From CALMEC01 sp963765105 (GTDB taxonomy: Bacteria; Actinomycetota; Thermoleophilia; Miltoncostaeales; Miltoncostaeaceae), in NCBI GenBank assembly GCA_963765105.1, contig CAVXUW010000002.1:124001-188000 (forward strand): a stretch of 64,000 bases of DNA, given 5' to 3'. The notes beneath the pieces were generated by a model. It was not told the DNA's origin, made no database searches, and saw only the letters and a program-made list of their open reading frames with translations. Positions 47,151 through 56,379 of the stretch are shown here, one piece after another. The position numbers were made by a program, and so were the translations under genes. How positions within the stretch are numbered: the first letter of the stretch is position 1; each line of letters opens with the position of its first letter.

Positions 47151-49535
47151 CTACGCCTGCAGCGCCGAGGTTTGTGCCAGAAGGCGACGCAGCTCACTAC
47201 TCGAGAGGGGCTTCGAGAAGTAGAAGCCTTGGGCACGCACGCAACCGAGTTCACGTAGGCCCTCCACCTGGTCCAGATCTTCCACGCCTTCGGCGATGGT
47301 GCTGAGCCCGAGGGAATCGCCGATACCGACGATCATGCTGGCGATGCGTGCGTCGCGCTGGCCCGCCGAAAGCCCCGACACGAAGCTCCGGTCGATCTTC
47401 ACCAGGTCGATCGGGAGCTTCGCAAGATACGACAGCGACGAGTACCCGGTGCCGAAGTCGTCGATCGCGATGACCACTCCCAGCCCTTTCAATGCCGTGA
47501 GCTGTTCGAGCATGCGTTCGGAGTCACGCATCACGTCGCTCTCGGTGATCTCCAAGTTCAAGCGGCGTGCCGGGAAGCCGCTGTCGGTGAGGGCGGATTT
47601 GACGATGTCGATGAAGTCCGGCTGCTCCAGCTGACGCACCGCAACGTTCACGGACACCTGAAGTTCGTCGGCGCCGTCCCACGACCAACTCATTGCCTCG
47701 TTCAACGCGGTGCGAAGCGCCCAGGCCCCGAAGGTCGAGATCAGGCCGGTCTCCTCGGCGATGGGGATGAACACCGTTGGTTCGATCGCGCCGTACGTGG
47801 GGTGATTCCACCGCATCAGCACCTCGACGGCAGTGGCGCAATGGGTGTCCAAGTTCACGATTGGTTGATATGCCAGAGACAACTGATCGCGCTCCAAGGC
47901 CCGGTGAAGCTCGCTGGTGAGTGCCAGGCGGTTGGTGGCGTTCTCGGCCATGGACGGATCGAAGACGGCGTAGCCGGCTCGTCCGCGCTGCTTGGCCGCG
48001 TACATCGCAACGTCGGCGTTGCGGATCAGCTCAGGCGCAGTCACCGCCGCGTCGCTGGAGAGGGCGATGCCCAAGCTTCCCTGGATCACGACCTCGCGGC
48101 CGTCGAGGGTGATCGGCTCGCGCAATGCCTCACCGATTCGCTCGGCCAAGCCGCGAACCTCGTCGACGTTCGACACCGACTCGACCAGGATGGCGAACTC
48201 GTCGCCACCCAGGCGGGCGGCCGTGTCGGTGACGCGAAGGACGCTCCGTATGCGTTGCGCCACGTCGATGAGCAGTGCGTCTCCTGCGGCGTGTCCGAGG
48301 CTGTCGTTGACGATCTTGAAGTCGTCGAGGTCGAGCATGACCACGGCCACGATGGTGCCTTCGCGGTTCTGAAAGCTCAAGGCGTGTGACACCCGATCGA
48401 CAAATAGGGCGCGGTTGGCCAGGTCGGTCAAGGAGTCATGGAATGCCCGGTGGGTAAGGGTGGCCTCCATCTCCTTGCGTTCGGAGATGTCGCGGGTGTT
48501 GAGGACGTACCCGTTCACCGCGACGTCGTCCAACTGCCGCGAGCAGACGGTCTCGACGTAGCGGGTGCCCCCATCGGGGTGCCGGGTCCGCCACTCGATG
48601 GGTTCGGTGTTGTCGAGCACCGTGGTGCCGCGATGGGCCAGATGGCTCATCGCGCTGAAGTCCTCGTCATCCACGAGCTCGTGGAGCTGGCGGTTCACCA
48701 GATCGGCCGGCCGGCAGCCGAAGAGCCGCTCGGTCGGTTGGGAGGCGTAGACGATCGCGCCGGCGGCGTCGACGACCATCACCGCATCACTGGAGTTTTG
48801 AACGAGTGACCGGAAGCGCCGTTCGCTGGAACGCAGGGCCCGCATCAGTCGGGCGCGGGCGCGTTCGAGCCCGAACCACAGGGCGAGGCCGATGACACCG
48901 AGGCTGCTGAGAAGCCCGACAATGAGCCAGAAGAGGTTGCGCCACAGGGTGCGGCTGCGTGCACCGGCTTCGTCGACCCGGGCGGTTGCCGCCACGAGCC
49001 AGCGATCCAGGGCGTTGTCGAGAACCGCGGCGGGTGCGTCGGTGCCCTCCACCGCGGCCTTCTCCGCCCGCCGGTCCCTGTTGCTGCCGAGAAAGCCGGA
49101 GGCCAGCGCGTCGATTTCGGCGATGCTGGCGACGATGTCTTTGCGCGCTTGTGCCGCCGCCGGGCCATCGCCTCCGACCCTCTGCTGCACCAGACGAAGG
49201 GCACCTTGCCGGAATCGTGCGTAGTCGGCAAACGCCACCGCGCCCGTGGCGGGCTTGCCTTCGGCGCGCAGACGCCAAATGTCCGATCGCTGGCGTAGTC
49301 CCTTGCTCCGGACATCGAGCAACTCGCGCAGTTGGGCCTCGCCACGTTGCTGCGTCGTCGCCGAGCGCAGGATGGCACCACCCAGCACCACTACGAGAAT
49401 CACGCTGGTGAGGCACACCGACGCCAGAGCGAGCGCCTGGAGCATTTGCAGTCGACGGACACGGCGAGTCGGCTCATGCCACCCGTTGAGGTCGAGCGTG
49501 GGGCCGTCTTCGGTGGGAGCTGTGGGCAACACCAC
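47151..49535 (-). CDS. Membrane PAS-GGDEF-EAL c-di-GMP enzyme
   Basis: A 794-residue protein. Two membrane segments (about 33-57 and 201-222) frame an extracytoplasmic helical sensor. A PAS domain (about 235-350), a GGDEF domain with intact RLGGDEF (GGDEF at 443-447) and an RxxD I-site (434-437, RVTD) follow, then an EAL domain whose name motif reads EVL at 571-573 (VEVLMRW) with later EAL motifs kept (IDDFGTGYSSLSYL). It may synthesise and degrade cyclic di-GMP. EVL retains the metal-binding Glu, so phosphodiesterase activity is possible. GTG start. Downstream of a two-component pair; possibly in the same transcription unit. Confidence 0.92.
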   Translation of the reverse strand: MVLPTAPTEDGPTLDLNGWHEPTRRVRRLQMLQALALASVCLTSVILVVVLGGAILRSATTQQRGEAQLRELLDVRSKGLRQRSDIWRLRAEGKPATGAVAFADYARFRQGALRLVQQRVGGDGPAAAQARKDIVASIAEIDALASGFLGSNRDRRAEKAAVEGTDAPAAVLDNALDRWLVAATARVDEAGARSRTLWRNLFWLIVGLLSSLGVIGLALWFGLERARARLMRALRSSERRFRSLVQNSSDAVMVVDAAGAIVYASQPTERLFGCRPADLVNRQLHELVDDEDFSAMSHLAHRGTTVLDNTEPIEWRTRHPDGGTRYVETVCSRQLDDVAVNGYVLNTRDISERKEMEATLTHRAFHDSLTDLANRALFVDRVSHALSFQNREGTIVAVVMLDLDDFKIVNDSLGHAAGDALLIDVAQRIRSVLRVTDTAARLGGDEFAILVESVSNVDEVRGLAERIGEALREPITLDGREVVIQGSLGIALSSDAAVTAPELIRNADVAMYAAKQRGRAGYAVFDPSMAENATNRLALTSELHRALERDQLSLAYQPIVNLDTHCATAVEVLMRWNHPTYGAIEPTVFIPIAEETGLISTFGAWALRTALNEAMSWSWDGADELQVSVNVAVRQLEQPDFIDIVKSALTDSGFPARRLNLEITESDVMRDSERMLEQLTALKGLGVVIAIDDFGTGYSSLSYLAKLPIDLVKIDRSFVSGLSAGQRDARIASMIVGIGDSLGLSTIAEGVEDLDQVEGLRELGCVRAQGFYFSKPLSSSELRRLLAQTSALQA

Positions 49536-49604
49536 GTCACTGCATCGGCGGACCTGCCCGTGATCATTAGGTTCTGCGGGGCACCGTCGTTGTTCTGTGG
49601 TGCG

Positions 49605-51056
49605 TCAGCCGACCGGGATGCCCGCGCCGGCGAGGCGCGTGTTGTCATTCGGGGGGTCGCCGGTTGGTGGGGGTGTCGGGAAGGCGATGATGAATGTGCT
49701 CCCTCCGCCTTCACCCGCTGTGACGCTCAGTTGTCCGCCGTGGGCGACCACGATCTCGCGACTGATGGCCAGGCCCAGGCCCGCACCGCCCGTGCGGCCA
49801 CGTACCGGGTCGGCCCGCGTGAACCGTTCGAAGATCGTTTGCGTGAGCTCAGGGGGAACGCCCGGTCCGCCGTCGATCACCGACATTCGTACAGAGGAAC
49901 TGTCACGCGCGATGTGAACGCGCACGGATCCCCCCGGGGGGGAGACGCGAATGGCGTTGTCGAGGAGGTTCCCGATGACCTGCTCGATGCGGTCGCGGTC
50001 GCACGACACGGTGACGGATTCGCCGGAGACGTCGAGGGTCACCTCCGTCGCTGCCGCTGCGGCGGCGTGGGTGCGAACGGCACGCTCGGCCAGCTCATGG
50101 AGGTCGACCGGTGAGCGCAGCAGGTCGAGCTGGCCATCGTCGATGCGGGCCAGGGTGAGGAGGTTGTCAACGATGCGTCCCATGCGCGCGGCTTCCTCCT
50201 GCAGGCTGTGAAGGACGGCGCGGGCGTCGTGGGTGAGGTCGTCGTGGCGCAGGCTCACGTCGAGTTCCGCGCGCATCGCGGCCAGGGGCGCTCGCAACTC
50301 GTGGGAGGCATTTGCGATGAGCTGCTCACGTGCGGCCACGCCGCTTTGCAGTCGGTCGAGCATCGCGTTGAAGGTCTGCGCCAAGCGGTTGAGCTCGTCC
50401 CGTGCGGGGGGTACCCAGACGCGTTGTTCCAACCCCTGGATGTCGATGGCGCTGGCGCGCATGGTCATTCGCTCCACCGGTCGCATCGCTCGTCCGGCAA
50501 CCGCCCACGCGCCGAAGCCGGCGAGAACGAGCCCCACGGCGCCGCCGATGAGAAGAAGGAGCGCCACGCGATTGACGGCGGAGTCGATCTCCTCGAGGGG
50601 ATCGGCCACCACCAGCACGCCACGCCCGTTGCCGATCGCGACGGGGACCGAGATGGCTCGGACGTGTACACGTCGCGTGCCCAGGCGGTACGAGTCCGTG
50701 AACGTCGAGGCGGTCTGTGCCGACGCCACGGTTCGTGGGTCGAGGACGGATGAGCGGATGAGGTCGTTGCCGGCCGATTGGACGACGACACCGCGCATAT
50801 CGACCAGTTGCGCGCCCAGAGTTCGCGAGCCCGGAGCTTTCACGGCTTCGGTTGTCGCCTCGGTGAATTCGATGGCACCCTCATCTCGGTACCCCTGCGC
50901 GATCTTTCCGGCGGTCACTGTGAGCGACCGGTCGACTTCGGCGGTGAGGTCGCTGCGGAGGCGGTTGACAACGAAGCTGCCAAGCGCCACCAACATTGCT
51001 GCCAAGACGAGCACGAACCAGGCGGTCAGGCGAAGGCGGATGGGAATGCGACTCAT
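49605..51056 (-). CDS. Sensor histidine kinase (OmpR-partner type)
   Basis: A 483-residue kinase with membrane segments at about 8-30 and 163-187, an extracytoplasmic sensor between them, a HAMP segment, a HisKA domain with H252 (NASHELRAPL), and an HATPase domain (N box GNLLDNAIRVSP, G1 VIDGGPGVP, G2 GAGLGLAISREIV). The ATG at 51056 overlaps the response-regulator stop by 4 bases. The pair is a classical two-component system. Signal unknown. Confidence 0.93.
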   Translation of the reverse strand: MSRIPIRLRLTAWFVLVLAAMLVALGSFVVNRLRSDLTAEVDRSLTVTAGKIAQGYRDEGAIEFTEATTEAVKAPGSRTLGAQLVDMRGVVVQSAGNDLIRSSVLDPRTVASAQTASTFTDSYRLGTRRVHVRAISVPVAIGNGRGVLVVADPLEEIDSAVNRVALLLLIGGAVGLVLAGFGAWAVAGRAMRPVERMTMRASAIDIQGLEQRVWVPPARDELNRLAQTFNAMLDRLQSGVAAREQLIANASHELRAPLAAMRAELDVSLRHDDLTHDARAVLHSLQEEAARMGRIVDNLLTLARIDDGQLDLLRSPVDLHELAERAVRTHAAAAAATEVTLDVSGESVTVSCDRDRIEQVIGNLLDNAIRVSPPGGSVRVHIARDSSSVRMSVIDGGPGVPPELTQTIFERFTRADPVRGRTGGAGLGLAISREIVVAHGGQLSVTAGEGGGSTFIIAFPTPPPTGDPPNDNTRLAGAGIPVG

Positions 51057-51727
51057 GACCCGTCCATCATGAAACCTGCCCCGCGGATCGTTCGAATGGC
51101 AGGCGAGCCGAACGGCACGTCGAGTTTGCGTCGGAGGTACCCGATGTAGACGTCTACGACGTTGCCCGACCCTTCGTAGTTGGCGTCCCACACGTGGTCG
51201 AGCAGCTCGGTGCGGGTGACCACACGGCCCGCGTTTCTGACCAGGTATTCGAGCAGGGCGAACTCCTTCGCGGTGAGCTCGATCGGTTGGTCCTGCCGGT
51301 GAACCGTGTGGGCGGCCGGGTCGACCACCACGTCACCGGCATGCAGTAGCGCGGGACGTTCGGGCACGCCACGGCGGATGAGGGCACGCAGACGCGCCAC
51401 CAGCTCGCCATAGTCGAACGGCTTGACGAGGTAATCGTCGGCGCCGCTGTCGAGGCCGCGGATGCGATCGGCCACGCCGTCGCGCGCGGTGAGCATCAGA
51501 ACGGGTGCCCAGTGCTCGGTGTTTCGCAGCTCCTGGCACACGGTGACGCCATCGATGCCGGGCAGCATGACGTCCAAGATGACCGCGTCGTAGGTGTGGA
51601 CGCGGGCGTTGAACAGTGCGTCTTCGCCGGTCCCCGTCACGTCGACGGCGTATCCGTCGGCACGAAGGCCCCGGGCCAACGTGGCGGCCAACTTGGCGTC
51701 ATCTTCGGCGATCAGTAGTCGCATCAC
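51053..51727 (-). CDS. OmpR/PhoB-family response regulator
   Basis: A 224-residue regulator with receiver acidic residues E8-D9-D10 (IAEDDA), phosphoacceptor D52 (VILDVMLPG) and a C-terminal winged helix with the recognition segment RTELLDHVWD and the wing GNVVDVYIGYLRRKLD. GTG 51727 or ATG 51724 is the start. It is coupled to the kinase that follows. Confidence 0.95.
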   Translation of the reverse strand: MMRLLIAEDDAKLAATLARGLRADGYAVDVTGTGEDALFNARVHTYDAVILDVMLPGIDGVTVCQELRNTEHWAPVLMLTARDGVADRIRGLDSGADDYLVKPFDYGELVARLRALIRRGVPERPALLHAGDVVVDPAAHTVHRQDQPIELTAKEFALLEYLVRNAGRVVTRTELLDHVWDANYEGSGNVVDVYIGYLRRKLDVPFGSPAIRTIRGAGFMMDGS

Positions 51728-51857
51728 ACCCCCTGCAGGACATCAAAGCATGGATTTCCTGTCGTCACCCTGATCCGGTGATGCTGAGAGCACGATAAGA
51801 AGCCGGTGTCGACCGAATCGCGCGTTGGGGATCCGGTCGGCACCGGCAGGAAACGCA

Positions 51858-52646
51858 TCAGGGGCCGGTGGTGAACGTCTCGGACGAGAGCGTTTGGTTG
51901 CCACCCTTCTCGATGGCCAGAACCTCCCACTCGTACTCGGTGTTGGGGAGCAAGAACCCGGGTGGGACCTTGAGGCTCGTTGCGGTGGGTGGCATCGTCA
52001 CGTCCAACGTGACCTTCGGCAGGGTGCGCAGACCGGTGTTGGGTTGAACGATGAGGACCTGGTAGCCGATGATCGGGCTCCCATTGGGGGGTGCGACCGG
52101 CTTCCACGTCACCGTCATGTCGGTCGGCTTCTGTGGCCCCTGAGACGTGAGAGGCGAAACCAGCTGCGGGCCTGCGGGGATGTCGTGCCCGAGGATGGCG
52201 GTGCCGATGTAGCGCTCGCCCTTCAGGCCAGTGCCTCGCACTGCGTACTTGCCCTTCGGGAAGCGTCTGAGCAGTTTGGTCAGCGACAGTTGGGAGAACG
52301 TCGGTTCGGCGCTTTCGAGGAAAAGCTCCGTGCCGCCTTGCCTGCCCATGCGTCCCGTCGTCGTTGTGGTGAGGATCTCGGCGCCGCTCGGATCGAAAAG
52401 CGAGATCTGCTTCCACGGGTCGGCGTCGAGGAAAAGCTGCACACCGCCGTCGCTGTCGGTTGCGTTGACCTCGAACTTGAGGCGGGCGTCTTTGAGTCGG
52501 ACCACTTTCCCCGGCGTCTTACCGGTAGTTGTCGCCTGCGACGGGGAGGTGGCGCTCCCGCCTCCCGATGCCGCGCCGGCGATCGCTGTCCCAAGGGCGG
52601 CGGTTGCCACCCCCGTCAGCAGAGTGCGATGAATCCACGTCTTCAC
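51858..52646 (-). CDS. Secreted protein with fibronectin-III-like domain
   Basis: A 262-residue protein with a signal peptide (TLLTGVATAALGTAIAGAA) and a Ser/Thr-rich linker. The first mature domain has FEVNATDSDGGVQLFLDADPW, and a second, FnIII-like domain ends with TEYEWEVLAIEKGGNQT. Probably extracellular; no enzyme motif. It lies upstream of the two-component operon on the same strand, 130 bases apart, and could be a target of it. Confidence 0.65.
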   Translation of the reverse strand: MKTWIHRTLLTGVATAALGTAIAGAASGGGSATSPSQATTTGKTPGKVVRLKDARLKFEVNATDSDGGVQLFLDADPWKQISLFDPSGAEILTTTTTGRMGRQGGTELFLESAEPTFSQLSLTKLLRRFPKGKYAVRGTGLKGERYIGTAILGHDIPAGPQLVSPLTSQGPQKPTDMTVTWKPVAPPNGSPIIGYQVLIVQPNTGLRTLPKVTLDVTMPPTATSLKVPPGFLLPNTEYEWEVLAIEKGGNQTLSSETFTTGP

Positions 52647-52735
52647 GGTGCGTTCCTTTCGGATGGGCTGCCCGATAGTGGGCTGCGCCGCGCACGTTAA
52701 GACGCCGATATTGAGACGACACTAAGGTCTCGGCG

Positions 52736-54193
52736 TCACCAGGGAGAGGGCTGGTAGTCCTTGAGGAAGCAGCCGAAGAGGTCCTCGCCGGCTTCGCCTC
52801 GCACGATGGGGTCGTAGACGCGGGCGGCGCCGTCCACCAGGTCGAGCGGGGCGTGGAAGCCTTCGCCGGCCAGGCGCATCTTGGTGGGGTGGGGGCGTTC
52901 GTCGGTGATCCAGCCGGTGTCGACAGCGGTCATGAGAATGCTGTCCGTCTCGAGCATCTCGCGGGCACTGGTGCGAGTGAGCATGTTGAGCGCGGCCTTC
53001 GCCATGTTGGTGTGCGGGTGACCGGGGCCCTTGTATCCGCGGCTGAACTGGCCCTCCATCGCGCTGACGTTGACCACGTAGGTGCGTCGGGCGGACGCGG
53101 CGGCCAGGGCGGACCGCAGGCGGCTCACCAGGATGAACGGGGCCACCGCGTTGCACAGGTGCACCTCGAGCATCTCGACGGGGTCGACGTGTTGCACGTG
53201 GTCGATCCAACTGTTGGTGGAGGCCGGGTCGGGCACCAGGCCTCCCGCGTCGATGGCGACGGCCCGCGCAACGCGCTCCGGCGAGGCCGAACGGGCGGTG
53301 AGCGCCAACTCGGTGAGGGAGTGCGGAGTGGGCGTCCAATGAGTCGCCTCGCCGGTTGGCAGCTCAGTGGGGTGGGCGTCGGTGGTGCGACCAAAGGTCA
53401 CCACCGGTGGCAAGTCACCGGCGGGGAGTGGTTCGTCTTCGGCGTGGGCAAGTAGGGCGTAGGAGTCGGGTGGGCGACGCACCGTTTGGGCCGCGTTGTT
53501 GATGAGGATGTCGAGTGGCCCCTCGTCGGTGATGGCGTCGGCCATGGCGACCACCTGAGCGGGGGCGCGCAGGTCGATCCCCACGATCGAGAGACGGTCG
53601 ATCCACTCCGGGCTGTCGTCCATCGCGGTGAAGCGACGGATGGCGTCGTTGGGAAAGCGCGTGGTGATGGTGGTGTGGGCGCCGTCGCGCAGCAAGCGCA
53701 ACGCGATGTACATGCCGATCTTCGCGCGTCCACCGGTGAGCAGGGCGCGTCGGCCGGTGAGGTCGGTGCGCTGGACACGTTTGGCATGATGGCCTGCGGC
53801 GCAATCGGGGCAGAGCTGGTGGTAGAAGGCGTCGACGACGTGGTAGCGCACCTTGCACACGTAGCACGGGCGGCCCTGCATGAGCGTTCCCGCGGTGCCC
53901 CCGGACACGCTCGATGCGAGCGGTATGCCGCGTGTCTCGTCGTCGATGCGTCCGGGCGCGCCGGTGGCGGTTGCCTCGGTGACCGCGGTGTCGTTGGCCA
54001 CCACCGCCTCGCGGGCGGAGCGTCGCCGGCGGACCTTGACGCTCTTGTAAATGCCGGCGGTGGCCTGGCGTACCGCCACGGCATCGGGGTGATCGATCGG
54101 CAGGTGCTTCAAGGCATCGGCCACGCGCTGAATGGCCGCCATGTCGGCGGGGTCCACTCCGTCGTGGTGATTCTCCGGGGTGGGGCTATGCAC
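52736..54193 (-). CDS. SDR-family oxidoreductase with an inserted zinc knuckle
   Basis: A 485-residue protein. Residues 110-131 hold four Cys (C110, C113, C128, C131; CYVC and CPDC) of a zinc ribbon. The NAD(P)-binding Rossmann fold follows with TGGRAKIG (153-160) in place of the usual TGxxxGIG, and NNAAQ (232-236). The catalytic Ser is S378 and Lys K399, but the Tyr position four residues before the Lys is T395. The first 100 residues are helical and unfamiliar. It overlaps the SRPBCC gene by 8 bases, and a GST gene precedes that, so an operon of redox or detoxification enzymes is likely. Confidence 0.75.
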   Translation of the reverse strand: MHSPTPENHHDGVDPADMAAIQRVADALKHLPIDHPDAVAVRQATAGIYKSVKVRRRRSAREAVVANDTAVTEATATGAPGRIDDETRGIPLASSVSGGTAGTLMQGRPCYVCKVRYHVVDAFYHQLCPDCAAGHHAKRVQRTDLTGRRALLTGGRAKIGMYIALRLLRDGAHTTITTRFPNDAIRRFTAMDDSPEWIDRLSIVGIDLRAPAQVVAMADAITDEGPLDILINNAAQTVRRPPDSYALLAHAEDEPLPAGDLPPVVTFGRTTDAHPTELPTGEATHWTPTPHSLTELALTARSASPERVARAVAIDAGGLVPDPASTNSWIDHVQHVDPVEMLEVHLCNAVAPFILVSRLRSALAAASARRTYVVNVSAMEGQFSRGYKGPGHPHTNMAKAALNMLTRTSAREMLETDSILMTAVDTGWITDERPHPTKMRLAGEGFHAPLDLVDGAARVYDPIVRGEAGEDLFGCFLKDYQPSPW

Positions 54194-54593
54194 CGGACTC
54201 GCAGAGCGCTTTCAGCCGCTCCAGGCCGTCGCGCTGCGCCCCTGCGAGGCGCTCTTCGGTGTCGATGGAGGCATCGAGAAAGGTGGCGCGTGTGTGCCAC
54301 AGGATGGTGCAGCCGCCATCGCGCGGTACCACCGCGAAACTGGCTTCGTGCGATGCCAGCGGTGGCCCGGCAATAACGGTGTAGCTGTAGCGGCGCTCGT
54401 CGTCGTCGCGTTCGAGGATGCGTTCCACAAGCTCACCGCCATCGGCAGTGGTGAGCGTGCGGATATCGCCGTCGATGGTGCACGTGACGTACTTGGTAAA
54501 CCACCGTGGGACACCGGTGGGGTCGCCGACCACTGCCCAGGCCGCGTCCGGTGAGGCCTCGACATCGATCGTCAGCTCATACGCGTTAGCCAT
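54186..54593 (-). CDS. SRPBCC-fold protein
   Basis: A 135-residue protein with the START-type pattern: strand 1 AYELTIDVEASPDAAWAVVGD, SVPRWF-like bend (GVPRWFTKYV), RRYSYTVI, and a long C-terminal helix (DGLERLKALC). Such proteins bind hydrophobic ligands or act as aromatase/cyclase-type enzymes. ATG at 54593. It sits between the SDR and GST genes, 2 bases after the GST stop, so it probably binds the substrate of that operon. Confidence 0.75.
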   Translation of the reverse strand: MANAYELTIDVEASPDAAWAVVGDPTGVPRWFTKYVTCTIDGDIRTLTTADGGELVERILERDDDERRYSYTVIAGPPLASHEASFAVVPRDGGCTILWHTRATFLDASIDTEERLAGAQRDGLERLKALCESGA

Positions 54594-54595
54594 CG

Positions 54596-55549
54596 CTACC
54601 CTCGTCCGTGTGGTTCGTCCCAGTTGATACGGGGACCCGCGGGAACGATACGTGTCGGGTTCAGCGACGGATGTGTCATGTAGTAGTGACGCTTGATATG
54701 GCTCATGTCGACCGTGGCCGCGACGCCCGGTCGTTGGTAGAGCTCCCGCGCGTAGGCCCAGAGGTTCGGCATGTCGGCAATGCGGTTTCGGTTGCACTTG
54801 AAGTGGCCCACATACACCGCGTCGAAGCGCACGAGCGTTGGGAACAGGCGCCAGTCGGCCTCGGTGATTCGGTCGCCCACGAGATAGCGCTGCCGGGATA
54901 GGCGTTCCTCCAGCCAGTCGAGCGACCCGAAGAGCGCCGCGAACGCTTGGTCGTAGGCCCTCTGAGAGCCCGCGAAGCCGCAGCGGTACACGCCGTTGTT
55001 GATGGTGTCGTACACCCGCGCGTTGACGGTGTCGATTTTCTCGCGCAGGGCCGGGGGGTAGTAATCGTCCTTCACGTCGGTGAACGCGTCGAAGGCCGAG
55101 CCCAACATGCGGATGATCTCGGAGGACTCGTTGTTGACGATCTGGTGGGCCACGCGATCCCAGAGCACCGGGACGGTGACGTTGCCGGCGTAGTCGGGGT
55201 TGGTGGCGCGGTAGGCCTCCGAGAGATAGGCGAACCCGTTGACCGGGTCGTCACCCGCGCCGGGCACTTCGCGAAACGCCCAACCGTGCTCGTCGCGGAT
55301 GGGATCGACTATCGACATCGACACCACATGCTCGAGCTTCTTGAGAACCCGCATGATGATCGTGCGATGCGCCCACGGGCAAGCGAGGGAGACGTACAGG
55401 TGGTAGCGATCCGGTTCGGCGAGGAAGTCGGTCGATCCGTCGGCGGTGACCCAGCGGCGAAACACACTGTCGCGCCGGATAAACGCCCCGCCGGTGTCGG
55501 TGGGGACGGTGTAGCCGGATGCGGTGCGGGCGGGGTCGTCTGTTGACAT
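54596..55549 (-). CDS. Glutathionyl-hydroquinone reductase-like GST (Xi class)
   Basis: A 317-residue thioredoxin-fold enzyme. C57 in SLACPWAHR is the catalytic Cys of the Xi-class family. The C-terminal helical domain has GDRITEADWRLFPTLVRFDAVYVGHFKCN, and the motif near HIKRHYYMTHPSLNP is typical. These enzymes reduce glutathionyl- or mycothiol-linked quinones. Actinobacteria lack glutathione, so the thiol may differ. First gene of a three-gene operon with SRPBCC and SDR. Confidence 0.92.
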   Translation of the reverse strand: MSTDDPARTASGYTVPTDTGGAFIRRDSVFRRWVTADGSTDFLAEPDRYHLYVSLACPWAHRTIIMRVLKKLEHVVSMSIVDPIRDEHGWAFREVPGAGDDPVNGFAYLSEAYRATNPDYAGNVTVPVLWDRVAHQIVNNESSEIIRMLGSAFDAFTDVKDDYYPPALREKIDTVNARVYDTINNGVYRCGFAGSQRAYDQAFAALFGSLDWLEERLSRQRYLVGDRITEADWRLFPTLVRFDAVYVGHFKCNRNRIADMPNLWAYARELYQRPGVAATVDMSHIKRHYYMTHPSLNPTRIVPAGPRINWDEPHGRG

Positions 55550-55623
55550 GCGCCCAGGCTAGCGACTCCCCCGAAATCGGTCGCTCGATCGGTGCCGGGC
55601 GGGCCGGGGAGCGACGCGGTACG

Positions 55624-56379
55624 GTGATCCGCGTGCCGCTTACCGATCGTGCTCCCGCTCTCCTGTGTCGCGACGTCCAAAAGACGTTCGAGGGCGGTGT
55701 GCGCGCGTTGGACGGCGTGGACCTGATCGTTCCTGACGGCGCCTTCGTTGGCCTCCTCGGGCCGAACGGCGCCGGCAAGACCACACTCATCCGCAGCGTG
55801 GTCGGGCTCGTGGTGCCGGACGGTGGCGAGATGGAGGTGATGGGACGGTCGATGCTCGGGCCGGACGCCCCGGCCGCGCGCGCGACGGTGGGCTACGCGC
55901 CGCAAGAGGTGGCCCTTGACCGGTTCGTCAAAGTGAGTGACCTGCTGTCGCTCCACGGTCGCTACTTCGGCATGACGCGTGCCGACGCATCGGCCCGTGC
56001 GGACGAACTGCTCGACGTGTTCGACCTCAGTGACAAGGCCGGTGTCTTGCCGAGCCGCCTGTCGGGTGGGATGCGTCGGCGACTCATGCTTGCCCGCGCC
56101 CTTGTCCACCGACCGTCACTGGTGATCTTGGACGAGCCGACCGCGGGGGTGGACATCGAGCTGCGCGATGAGCTGTGGCAGTACATCCGCAAGCTGCACT
56201 CGGGCGGCACCACCATCCTTCTGACGACGCACTACCTCGAAGAAGCCGAAGCGTTGTGCGAGTCGGTTTCGTTCATTCGTGCTGGGCGCATCGTTGCCGA
56301 GGGCACCCCGGTAGAGCTGCGTGAGCGCTACAGCGCGAGCGACCTCGAAGATGTCTACCGCCAGGTGGTGAACGGATGA
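55624..56379 (+). CDS. ABC transporter ATP-binding protein
   Basis: About 251 residues. Walker A GPNGAGKTT, Q loop (YAPQEVALD), signature LSGGMRRR and Walker B LVILDEPTAGVD are all present, with the family C-terminal switch His in TTHYLEEAE. GTG 55624 is chosen; GTG 55633 is an alternative. The ATGA overlap with the permease gene shows they form one exporter, of the DrrAB/ABC-2 type for drugs or lipids. Confidence 0.93.
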   Translation: MIRVPLTDRAPALLCRDVQKTFEGGVRALDGVDLIVPDGAFVGLLGPNGAGKTTLIRSVVGLVVPDGGEMEVMGRSMLGPDAPAARATVGYAPQEVALDRFVKVSDLLSLHGRYFGMTRADASARADELLDVFDLSDKAGVLPSRLSGGMRRRLMLARALVHRPSLVILDEPTAGVDIELRDELWQYIRKLHSGGTTILLTTHYLEEAEALCESVSFIRAGRIVAEGTPVELRERYSASDLEDVYRQVVNG

